Positions 1-10,700 of a stretch of 64,000 bases of DNA are shown one piece after another. A program made the translations under genes and the position numbers. The notes under the pieces are model-generated. The model made no database searches. It saw only the letters and a list, made by a program, of their open reading frames with translations, and was not told where the DNA came from. Source of the stretch: Aquila chrysaetos chrysaetos (taxonomy: Eukaryota > Chordata > Aves > Accipitriformes > Accipitridae); contig NC_044005.1 in assembly GCF_900496995.4 (NCBI RefSeq), positions 51,098,517 through 51,162,516 of the forward strand. Reading direction: 5' to 3'. The first letter of the stretch is position 1; every line of letters begins with the position of its first letter.

Positions 1-2046
1 ACCAAGCTGAGCAAAAGCCACCTGGACTGGGAGACCCACTCCTCCAGGTGCAAGCTGATGCATGCACGCACAGTGGTTTTGGTTCATGAACACAGACGTA
101 ACTCTGGTTTTAGCAGACAACCGAGCTAAAAAGCTTTCTTGCTTTCTTTTTTTTACTTTTCAAAGCCTCTCTTCCTCTCCCTTCCAAAGTCAGAAGGTGC
201 ACTCAGCAAAGCCGCCCTGCAAGACCATCAGGGAAACAAGCCCTGCCATTTCCAGAAGAGCCTACGCTTACCAGAAACCACCCCGCAGGCTCATGCACCC
301 CTTGGGCACAGATGCTGCCCACACCCAGTTTCTCTTCTGTTGATGCTGGCTGCACTCAGGAGCCTTCCTGGCGTTTATGCCCCAGACTGGCTGCTTGGTG
401 CTCCCATCACCACTCTGTCTTCTGGAGACCTCCAGTATGGCACAGCACCCTTGCCTGCCACGGCTCAGTATCTGCACTCCGATGGCCTCCATTCCTCTAA
501 GCCAGTGGGGCTGGATGAAAAGCCATCATTCAGGAGCAAATCTAGAGGTCCGCTTTTTTGATTATTTTAATCTATTTTACATTTTTCAAAAATTAAGCCA
601 AACACAGCTTTTTTCTTTTTTAAATAATGCTTTTCATTCTTAAAAATGATAAAACTTGGTATTAGATTCATTTTGCAATTAGATCAACTCTTACTGCAAC
701 TCAGCACAGTCACTTACGCTAAAGGAAAAGTGGGTGTTGGAACAGCATGGTGGGAGGGCTGGAGTCAAGCCACCCAAAGTAAGGTGCCCCTCTGTTAGCA
801 GTGGGACTATTGCCGAGGGCATGTGTTCGGTGCTGGCTCTCCTGCAGGTATGGGGAACATGTTCCCTGTCCCAGCTTGTTCAGATTATTTAACTTAGCGG
901 CTCAGTTGTTTATGGGGAGGAACAGAGTGGAAGTGGTGGGGGAAAAAAAAACTAGAAAGCCCTGTTTTTTCCATTTTACCCCCTGAATCAAGACTGGGTG
1001 CAAGAGGCTGCCAGCTTGCTTCTTCGTGCTGAGGCTGGAGACAGTAGCAATACCACCTTTGTTTAATTAACCTGCTTAGCATGCCAAATATGCTGTTTTC
1101 CTTAACTGGCTTTCCTCTTTTAGCCATTCGGGACATTAAAGACGGGAAGGAAAAGTGTTGGGTTTGTGTCTTCAGCCTCCCAGCCAGTAGCAGCTGCTCC
1201 CTCATCCCGATGAAGGGACTGGTGGCTCAGCTTTTGCAGGGAAGGACAATGCTGGTGTCCCGAGCACCAGAGATCCCAGCAGCTCTAGAGCTCAGCACCG
1301 GGCCTGGGAGCTGCCCTCCGGATCAGGGAGTCTGACCATGTCCTGGTGTGCCGTTGCATTCACCGGCAGGAGCCTAGTGCCTGGAGCATGCTGCATGCTG
1401 CTTGCATCTCCCACATTTTACTGAGGCTTAAGAAACGAATTCTCCTGCTTTCTGTGGACTTTGCATATGGGCTGACCTTATGGAAATAAGATCTGTGGAA
1501 GTAAGACCTTGACATCACATGGAAAATCCCAGTAGAGAAGTATGGTAAAGCTGAACACTGCTGGAAGAAGCAAAGCAGGCAAACCCCAGGCCAATCCCAG
1601 CTCTCAAAGTGCTCTCTGGTGGCCCCACTGGCCCTGGGAACGATGGATCGGCCTGCAGGGAAATGCTGGCCAAGCAGGTCTGGAGGGACGTGCTTCGGTC
1701 CTGTGACATAGGTAGCTTGTCTCCCGGATGGGCCCCTTGGACTCATGTTGCAGTCTCACATCCCACTTGCGTCTGGCTCCATTTCCTACCTGCACCCCCT
1801 GGACGGACCCTGGTCCTCCTCCTCTCCAGGTCTGGGGCTGGTGATGGACCCTGCTACCCACACCTGGCTCTGCCCACTCTGCTCAGGTGCTGTGGGACTG
1901 TGCCAAGGGGTGAGGGCCCTGCTGTGCCTGGGGTGCCCTGGGTCCTGGTGTGTCCCCCCTTGCCGGGCAGTGCTGTTCCCTGATACCCACAAACACTCAT
2001 CTGTAAAACCATCTCCACCACGTGCCGCGGGTGTCGCACCACCCAC
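1..2046. other. GALM intron 4 (part); no further exon seen
   Basis: I looked on the minus strand for the remaining GALM blocks (the GFDHNFCL region, the VLEVYTTQPG region and the GFCLETQNWPD segment with the catalytic Glu) and found none. The rest of GALM therefore lies left of the window. The DNA is unremarkable, with moderately GC-rich stretches that give long shadow ORFs around 1600-2300. Confidence 0.75.
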
Positions 2047-2128
2047 CAGTAGGGATCTTGCTGTTGTCCACAGGCAGGTAGGAATCCGCTTCAATAGAAA
2101 TCTCATGGTCGTAGATATCCCGTGAGCC
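2047..2128 (-). CDS. GALM: GALM coding exon 4
   Basis: 82 nt encoding residues 187-213 plus one base. It begins GSRDIYDHEISIEADSY and ends VDNSKIPT, aligning with human SPNINDHEVTIEADTYLPVDETLIPTG. The acceptor is tcctgcag|GGC and the donor is ACTG|gtgggt. It is too short to stand out as an ORF. The longer minus-strand ORF over it (1786-2367) is in another frame and is not real. Confidence 0.93.
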
Positions 2129-5100
2129 CTGCAGGAGGATGGGAAATACTGGGATTCCTGCTGCGGCCCTTCCACCATTCGAGCAGCCCTAAGCACTCCT
2201 GGGAAGTGACTACGGCTGATCTGGTCCTGGGGGACCTCCTGGCCGTCAGCCCACCTTGACCTTGGGCACAGGACAAAGGTACCAGCACAGACAAAAACCT
2301 GCATGGGACATAGGAGCTCTAAATCCTGCAGGGCTGAGACTATCAGCCTGAACTTGCACCTCACCAAGCACTACCACCCTGCAGATCAACTAGCCAAAAC
2401 ACGCTGCTTGCTGAGCACACGGCGGTGGGCAAAAGGGGAAGGAAGCAAGTGTGGGGAAGTGCAACCCATCCTCTTGGCTCATCTCCTGCAGAGCAGGGGG
2501 TTGCACTCCTCTTCCTCTCCCGCAGCCTCAGGGATGCTGGCAGGGAACCTGCCGGGCTGGAAGGGGAGCAGGATCAAAGTTGAGCCTGCACGTCACTGTC
2601 TAATCTGAGCAGTAATTTCATGCCCAAAGGTCTCCTGTTCCTCTGGAAACACACCTGCATTGCATGCTGTAGGTGTTGATATTACTGTACCGTTGGGAGG
2701 ACAAACAGAGGGTAAACTAACAACTGCACAGCCATTATTAGGGCAGTAGCCTGAGCAGACCCTCTCCATGGAGGGGCTGGGATGTCTCTCACTAACACTT
2801 TTAAGCATCTTTGTGTGACTGCACTGTCCCATCCTATTGCTCTGCCCAGCAAGAGTTTATTTCCCAGATCCTTTTCCTCCAAGGCCAGTTATAAACAGGG
2901 TGAGACTAAACCACAGGTGCAATACAGTGCCTGTCTAGTTGGCAGGACCCTGGACTGGTATGGGTGAGCCCTCTGCACCCTGCTACTGCCCCGCTCTGCA
3001 ACCTTGGCCGCCTCACATCTCCTTTCAATGATGCTCCTCCTCCCCATTCTGACCTGGGTATTTCGGTGCTGCACAGACTCTGGCTGGCACTACAGGCCCT
3101 GATCTCAGCCACACCATCCACACAAGGGTTCAGTATGTTGTCTCAGGAGCGCCAACAGAAGACAGCTAAGAAATGCCAGTCCACCACTAAGGCATGCCGG
3201 TTCTGCACCTCCTCTGTAATCTTCCCAAGGAACCGGGAGAGACTGAAACTCTCCAGTTACACACAAAAGGAGAGTTAATACTCATGATGGGACGTCTCTG
3301 TTCACAACGCACCGGGATAACGCAACCTCACTTGAGGTCTTTGTGATTTAGTCCTGTCCCAGCTTGTAGGCTGCATGCAGCCCATGATGCATAGAGACAA
3401 CCCCCATCACTGTGTCCCCAGAAGCATGCTGTGTCCCCAGACCAGCATGTTGGTCCCAATGATCCCATGGGAAGCCCATGAATCATCCCATGGGTCCCCA
3501 GACTTTCTTCCCTTGCACAGTGTCCCTCCACAGGCTTCATCTCCCCACGCTTACCTGCCCTGCGAGGTTGAAATATGCATGGTTTGTCAGGTTGATGGGT
3601 GTTGTCTTGCTGGTCTGGGCTCGATAGTTGATGGCCAGCTCCCCACCGCTGAGTGTGTAGGTCACCCAGACTTTCAGGTCACCGGGGTAGCCTTCCTCAC
3701 CATCAGGGCTAAGCCGGAAGAAGCAGACGCCGTTTGGGAGGACCTGGGGGCTCCAGAGAACCTGCAAGGAACATGCCATTGATGGGACAGTATGGGAAAC
3801 ACAGTGCCCTTCTCTCCTGCCCTAGGCTGGGCTGAAGCCAGGGACAAAAGATACTCAAAGAATGAAGCCCCAAAACAAAGGGTTTTTTCAATCATCTTTC
3901 CTGCTCTTACTCCTAGAAGACAAAACAAACAAACAAAAAAAAAAGCCCAAACAATCTTTTTCTCCCTGTGAAGGACTAAAAAACAATACCCCCTTGTTGA
4001 AAAAGGGAAGTGGGAGAAAACACAAGCACCAGCCTGCTCTTGGTCAGCCAGGCCCAGCAGCAGGGAACAAGCTTTCCAACGAGCAGCCACACAAACAAGG
4101 CAGTTTGATCTGATGGGGGTCTGCCCCAGGCTGTGTTACAGCCTAAGAGGGTCCACGTGTTTCATTTTTGCCCTGCAGCTGGACTTATTCCCCCTCCCTT
4201 GGATCTCCTGGTGTGCAACATTGCCTCAACAAGCTGCTGCCCTTCCCTCAGCTAACTCGGGGATGGCTTCTAGGAGAATGTAAATACACACTGGGAGCTC
4301 CTGCTTAGGGGCTGAGGTTGGGTTAAATAGTACCAGATGTATTGCCAGACACATCCACACGTCAGTGCTGATCCAGAGAACTGGGACCTCTCCATTTCTT
4401 TCCCCTGCCAGAGACCAGGGCTTTGCTTGGAGCTGAACCTGCTGGCGAGCGAAGCAAGCCAGCACACTGTAAATTTAGCTGCCCAGGCCACCTGTTTGAC
4501 CCTGGCCGTGGACCTGATGCTAAGCAGACGTCTCAGCCCCTTGCAGGATGGATGTGCGACAAGAGGGGAGGTGCCCAGTCTCTGGAGCTTTGCATCTGCC
4601 TAAGGAATAGTTACTGTCTAATCAAAGAGGACAGATCTAGGGGCAGGGGCCAGATAAGGGTTTTGAGATGATCCCTTTCATGTCCTCTGCAGAGATCGCA
4701 AACTCAGGGCACTTGTCAAAAGCCAACATTTTCACCACACATGGGAACTGAGGTTGCCAAATGTGATAAGCAGGCTGCAGAGCAGGTCCTCCTGCACCAA
4801 GTGCAGTTTGACTGCAGCTCCCACTGCTGTGGGACGCTGTAGTTTTAGATATAAGTTTCTATTTAAGTTCTTCAAAGAAAAAGCTGTTAAAGACCAGTAA
4901 GCATACAAATATCACTATTTTTTAAAGCTAAGAGGGTTATTTTCTAAAGTTCCCCAGTCCCACAGCAGCGTGATCAGGTATCACTGCCATGCAAGTGTGG
5001 CTGCAATCTTCTTTGTCATCAGACCACGTGCTGACTGCAGCACTGAGGTCTGCAAGATCAGGAAAAACAGACAAGACGGGCAAGATGGTCACAGCCAAGA

Positions 5101-7493
5101 GCCAGCATGTCTTGGTTTTGTTAGGGCTGATCACAGGTCTCTGCACAGTGACCATTACCTGGCTGGAGGGGTCTTGAGCAGGTGCCCAAGCGTGCCCCAT
5201 GGGCTGGAGGACACAAAGCCCTGGCTGAGAGGTGTCGCTGCCTTGTCCTCACCAGGCTGGCATGCCTTCAGCAAGCAAAGGTAAGAGGCAGGAGAAGAGA
5301 CCACATCTCCTGTCTGCAAAAGACAGCCTGGAAGCCCTGGGTGCAAAGGAGTGCACGTTTTCAGCTCCAGCTCACAGGGGGTCATGGCGTATAAAAAACA
5401 CTTTAAATCAAATTGTCCTCTTTAGGGGTACAACAGCCAAGTCACTCCAGTACTCCCTTTTTTCTAAGGCTGCTAAGGAGTGTTTGATCCTGATCTGATG
5501 CCAGTTCACACTTTGCTGCCCAGAAGTGAGCTTTTTTCCAGACACTTTGACTTTTGCCCCATCACCCTGGATGTTCTTTCACGAAACAAAACATTAACCC
5601 AGGAAAGCAGCTGCACCAGCACATTCACATGTGTTCCTCTGGGGAAATGGTGGATCAGCTACTTGCGGGTTACAAATGCTTTTGATCCAACAAAGCCCAA
5701 GGCTTTAGGAAAGCAGAGACTTCTGAGCCTGCTATGCAATCATCAGGGTTATCAGCAAGGCTTTCAAGACAAGAGATGCTCTGCTGCTCTTACCACTTGT
5801 AGCACATGGATGGACTTCAGCAGCAGCTTTTGGGAGAAGATAGGAAGGGTTGAGTACCCTGGGGCCAGGGGAAGGTTATTTTACCTCAGGAGGTCACAAG
5901 GAAGGGCTGGGGAGGGGACACAGTGATGCTGAGGCATTTTGCAGGCTTGATCTAGTCACCAGCTGCTGTGAGTCAGAGCGAGAGCCCGGGGTATACTGTC
6001 ACTGGGATGAAAGCAGCATCAAACGGGATAATGTAAAAACTGCACTGAAGCCGCAGCACACCCTGCTCTGCCCTTACTTGGGAGTGCTCTCAAAAACAAG
6101 CAGCAATGATACTCAGTTTCTGCAAACCCAGGACCTTCTGACTCTGGGAGGAGCTATGGGAGGTAACAGCCTTGAAACTACAGGCGCAAATAAGTCTGCA
6201 TGGATCACTCTTCCCCAGGAAACTTTCTCTGGGCACTGGGACAACCACAGCACCCACGCTGGGGCGGTGTGGCTGGCGCCTCGGGACCCTCCGTCATGCA
6301 TGAGGCTGGGTCCTCACTGCCATGTCCCAGCCCAGGCTCTGTGGGAGCAGCACCTCGCCCCAGGACAACCCCATCAGAACTGGGCTCACAAGGCCTCAGG
6401 GCTGCAGTAACACAGAGGAAGCACAGCAGCCCTCTGCATGGCATCCAAGGATGACATAAGTGAGCCCCGCTAAGACGAGCTGACCCAGCAGCTCACAGGG
6501 TCTCACTTCCCCCTGTTCCTGCACTCACAGCACTTTCTGGGAGGTGATTCAACTCAATCACCACCAGAAAACCCTACAGGGTGGGGAGCGAGGACACCGT
6601 CTCCTCTTGTCACAACCACACAGGCTGTGTGCCAGAGGACACCAAGACCCGCCAGCCTGATTTTCACCTTGTCAAATCCCCTGGCTCCTCCGTGCAGGCT
6701 GTTGGGCCCATTGTTGAGGAACAGCTGATACTCCTTCCCGTCCACGGCGAACCTCCCCTTTGCAATCCTGTTGGCAACACGCCCCACGACGGCGCCGAAG
6801 AAGGGGTGCTTCCTTGTGTAACCTGGCCAGAAAAACAGCATGCGGTTAAACGGAAGGATTGGGACAGGATGGGCGGTCTCCAGGTGTGCTTACAGACTCA
6901 GAGGCGTCTCTCTCTGCTTCCCCCCGGTACTAAATAGGTGACCGCAGGTCCCAGTGTTTCGCAGGACACGCAGCTCGCTAGTCATGCACATCTTTGATTA
7001 AAACAGCCTGATGGGATCCTGTATTCTTTGCAGATTTGCAGAAAAGGCCTCTGTCACTGCCGGTCAAAGCGGGACACAGCGCTGCCCCGTTAGAGGGGCA
7101 CACAGTCTCCCCATTCCCCGTCCACCACTGAGCCCAGAACAGGCAGCAAGAGTTATATTTATTCAGCCCACTATTTGGAGAAGATATTTAGAAGCAGATC
7201 ATGCAGTGTGGCAATAAACCATAAAACGCTGGTTAAATTGCCTGGGTTTTTTTTTTGTTTGTTTTTTGTTTTTTTAAATAAACAGATTTAGACTCACCTT
7301 CCAAAGTGTCAAAGCCTAGGACAACATCTGAACACTCCCCATCCCTTCCTTTCATCTCCAGAGCAGCAATTATGCACCCTAAGGACAGGATTTCCACTTT
7401 CACACTGTCCGACTTTAAGACGAACTTTTCCACCATTCCTCCTCCTTCCTCCTGGGGCATCTGCCCGAACACCTCTCTCTTCACTTCTGTCAT
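2047..7493 (-). CDS. GALM: Galactose mutarotase (aldose 1-epimerase), 5' four coding exons, partial
   Basis: GALM interconverts the alpha and beta anomers of galactose and glucose in the cytosol, feeding beta-D-galactose into the Leloir pathway. Four exons (7493-7298, 6822-6668, 3761-3555, 2128-2047) join in phase to give 640 nt, residues 1-213 plus one base, of a protein usually about 342 residues long. The family signatures are visible: GRVANRIAKG (N83, R84), NSLHGG (H109) and NLTNHAYFNL (H178). By alignment with the remembered human enzyme these are the substrate-binding arginine and two active-site histidines (R82, H107, H176). The catalytic glutamate lies in C-terminal exons outside the window. 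The start ATG at 7493-7491 matches the human N-terminus in position, and G at -3 gives an acceptable Kozak context. All visible introns are GT-AG. The gene runs head to head with HNRNPLL. Gene identity is near certain. What is seen is the exons; the function is family knowledge. Confidence 0.97.
2129..3554. other. GALM intron 3
   Basis: A GT-AG intron of 1426 nt on the minus strand. No exon, transposon or RNA gene recognised. Confidence 0.9.
3555..3761 (-). CDS. GALM: GALM coding exon 3
   Basis: 207 nt, 69 complete codons, residues 118-186. It starts at VLWSPQVLPNG, runs through SPDGEEGYPGDLKVWVTYTL, and ends NLTNHAYFNLAGQ, which carries the second active-site histidine H178. The acceptor is ccttgcag|GTT and the donor is CAG|gtaagc. 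Phase 0 at both ends. Confidence 0.97.
3762..6667. other. GALM intron 2
   Basis: A GT-AG intron of 2906 nt on the minus strand. It contains an A/C-rich low-complexity tract at about 3919-3953. Nothing else recognised. Confidence 0.9.
6668..6822 (-). CDS. GALM: GALM coding exon 2
   Basis: 155 nt encoding residues 66-117. It contains the FFGAVVGRVANRIAKG block, the DGKEYQL strand and NSLHGGARGFDK with the active-site histidine H109. The acceptor is ggccag|GT and the donor is AAG|gtgaaa (GT at 6667-6666). The phase agrees with exon 1, since g plus gt makes Gly66. Confidence 0.97.
6823..7297. other. GALM intron 1
   Basis: A GT-AG intron of 475 nt on the minus strand. A T/G-rich tract on the plus strand (about 7247-7276) lies just inside the 5' splice site. 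It is A/C-rich on the transcribed sense strand. Confidence 0.9.
7298..7493 (-). CDS. GALM: GALM coding exon 1
   Basis: Encodes residues 1-65 plus the first base of codon 66, beginning MTEVKREVFG and ending FDTLEG. The donor is GAAG|GTGAGT, with GT at 7297-7296. The same frame stays open upstream of the chosen ATG to an ATG at 7712 (73 extra codons). That part is low-complexity and Pro/Arg/Ser-rich and does not resemble the family, so I treat it as 5' UTR. Confidence 0.96.
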
Positions 7494-7760
7494 TGCTCCC
7501 CAAAACCTGGCCCGCAGCACCGCCGGCAGGAGCTGCGGCCCTGCCAGGGAAGGACGCTCAGGGGGAAGCAATGGTGGCCGGGAGCAGAGCAAACACAGCT
7601 CTTGAGAGCAATCATAAAAATCACATGATTGCCTTCCAGCGCTGGGAGGAGTTACGCCATGCTTCGGCTGCTGCTCCCCACCACCCTGGCTCGGCGGACG
7701 GCACGCCGGCAAGCTTCAGCGCAGCCACGGAGGGATGCGGTGGAGCGTGGAGAGGTGCCG
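7494..7760 (-). promoter_or_regulatory. GALM: GALM 5' UTR and proximal promoter (inferred)
   Basis: This is the stretch immediately upstream of the GALM start codon. It is moderately GC-rich with scattered CpGs, which suits a housekeeping-type promoter. An E-box of the M-box type, TCACATGA, lies at 7621-7628 on the plus strand. A weak TATA-like A/T run on the minus strand overlaps 7610-7622. The transcription start cannot be fixed from sequence. The role is inferred from position. Confidence 0.5.
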
Positions 7761-10700
7761 AGGGCTTTCACCTGACAGCACCGGCCCGCTGGGTCCGGTC
7801 GGCTGGAGGTGGCAGAGGAGAGAGGGAAGGATGCCAAAACGAGGGAGCAAGGCTGCGCGTGCTCAGACTTGTGCTGCCAGGGCCAGGCAGTGCGGCTGCC
7901 AGCCCGCACATTTGGGCTTTTGGAGGACAAAGCATCACCGCCACTGGCTCTTCTCCTCCACTTCCATTACACTGCCACAGCTTTCAGGGCCCTTGCAAAG
8001 TATGATGTGACAAAAAGCTGTTTTCTCCCTTTATGCCCCCGCCTTAGCCCCTCCACGAGAGGCACGAGGCAGGTCTAGTGCCTGCTGACGGAACTGTCAA
8101 TCGGGCTCGGGGCATTTGCTGGCCAGGTGTCAGTTCTCAAAGTCACGTTCATGTGGCTCTGACCTGGACTCCATTAAAAATCATCCTCTTTTGAAATACT
8201 GACTTCTCCTGCCTGTCTCAGGTCTTTGCAGGCAATTTCAGTCTGCAGGAAAACCTAGCAACATTTTAGTAATGTGCGTGCACATTTTTGACATCTCTTG
8301 GCAAGGCTCAAGTGCAAGGCGAAAGAACTTTACTACAATTTGATATCATTATATTTTTATGAGGGCCCATTTTCAGAATTTGTTCAAAGAAGCAATTAAT
8401 TCCAAGAACTGCCACCAAAAAACCTAAATCAATCAACCAGTGGTTGCTAAATATTCATTTCCAACACAGCAATCACCTTTAGACAAGACAAACTACAGAT
8501 TCCAAGCCGACACAGAAACAAAACCTCCCGCCCCGGGCTGAGCAGAGGTGGTTTTGAAACCCACACTTCTTTGTTAACGATGGCCTCATGTTTGCAGTGT
8601 AACACAAATGGCTGTTGCTGCGTTTCCTTCTGCACCTTCACAACTAGTGCTCTCTATCAGAAAACAACATTGCAAGTAAATATGCTTTTTAGTGCTCATC
8701 AATACCACCTCCTGTGTGAAACCAGCTGGGGAGCAGCACAAGCATTGTTTTGAGCGAGGAAGGCTCCTGGCAGGTGGAAGAGAGGGCAGCCACATTTATA
8801 ACTGATTCGTGAAGTGTTTTCACATGCAAAGCATTCCCAGAAGCTCACTCCTTAGCACCTTGGCTCCCTCAACACCTCTCTCTTAACATGCTTCTCCACA
8901 CATAGGAAGCATTTCTGCTTTGCAAAGACAGGCTTTCATTAAGGTGTGTTTTTTTAACATGACGGGAGCTGCCATTTTGATTTAGTTCTCTGATTCACAC
9001 CAGAGAAGGTCCAGATCCAACTCTTTGATATAATAGTCATGCACACTCTTTCATTTTCTCACATACTTTCACAGATGCAAGATCACTCAGCCCCAGTGAC
9101 ATCTAAGACTGTGCAGGTGCAAAAGCAATACCACAGACAAATCTGTTCATGAACCATCCACCCAATCTTCAAGCTGACAGATAAAGCAGGAAAGAACCCA
9201 CCTGGCACAAGGCTGAATCTTGCACGAAACAGTAAGAGCAGTGGAGCAATATCAGCTTCAGGATTTGAGCAAGGTATTTCAAGAGTCCTGCTTCATTACC
9301 TAGAGGATTTCTCATAGTGTGCCTTTGCGTGCATCCTACCTGTCTAGCTCTGGCGAATGGGGGAGGCAGACAAGGGGCAGAGGCAAGATACGAGCGAGTC
9401 ATGTTCAGCATCTCACTATGCTGGATTTTCTTTTTGGTCATTCCTATTTTTAAGAGAGAGTTTGTTTCAGGCCTTACTCATTGTGGCACTGAGTTTTGCT
9501 TACAGTGAGGGTCACATGCAAGCTCCTTGCATTTTTTTCTTCTTCCTTCCCAGAAGAAAACTGCAGTACCAGGCCTGAACATGCCTGACTGGCAGCAAGG
9601 CTCTTCCACAGCCAGTGAGTGTTCAGAAAAGCTTGCTGCACATCTCCAAGACTTTGGCTTCACATCTCTGCCTTGCGGCTATGCACAAGTAGCTGGGCAG
9701 TGAACTAGCTCTCTTCTCCATATCTCCCCTTGTTCTCACCGAAAAGGTACTGCAGCAGCCTTTTGCAACCCCAAACCCAAAATGTTTGTGTGGAACAAGG
9801 ATTTTTATGTTCTATCACAGCCAGTGACCCTGCAGGTATAGCAGAGGCATGGCATGAAGACAGGTTATGTGCTTCCCAGAAGCCTGGCCCCAGCTCCTCT
9901 AAACCAGGCAAGAGATTTCTATTTAGTAGCAAAGGAGAACTGGGAAGTCAGCCTGTGAGTGAACGGTCTTGTCTTTCCCCCACCTAAAAGCTAATAAAAA
10001 GGCACACTATGAAAAAGAACAGTTTGGGGGTTGGGTTTTTTTTTGAGAGGGAGCCATTTAATGCATTGTCAACTACTGTCAGAAAATAAACCTGTTATGA
10101 GAAAAATTACAGAGGAGAATTTATTTTCCTGAGATCAGCAGCTTGGAAATTCCAGGTGCCTGTGGGGCAGCTACTGTTTTGCAAGGCAGAAGCAAGGCAT
10201 CGGATTTACACATACTTGTGCTATTTTCTTATGGATACTTCATTTTTGTGCTTTTTTCAGATGTTTTTCTTTCATCCAAAATAAAGTTACTTTGCTTAAA
10301 AGGCTACAGTGAACCAAACTCTCTGTCGTGCAGTACCCACTATCACAAGATCCTTTTTTGGTTGGTCCTAAGCAAATTCTGTAATAAATTATGTCACTAC
10401 TCTTCCTTCCTTTATTTTGTCTTTATTTTAAACTCAGCTGTGATTTTCAGTTTATTATGGAACCACAGCAAGACTTTAGGACTCAATTGATGAAAAAAAA
10501 TCTTAAAAGGCAATTCAGGTTTGTGAAGGGATGTGTTGTGCTCACTTACAGGATCTGACTCTGTTCGGAGTTACCCAGATCCATAATCCCCATTTTCAGC
10601 AGAGCTGCCTTATGTAATGGAGCAGGAGTGTGACCTTAATGCCACTCACCATCCTTGAGATAGGTGACATGTCTGTATCTTCCCTGTGAGGAATCTTTGG

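Noticed and set aside
1786..2367. 193-codon minus-strand ORF
   Set aside because: It covers GALM exon 4 in a different frame. The exon-frame translation with correct splice sites matches GALM, so this ORF is a shadow.
7493..8005. 170-codon plus-strand ORF starting opposite the GALM start codon
   Set aside because: Antisense to the GALM 5' end in moderately GC-rich DNA. Low-complexity product without family features.
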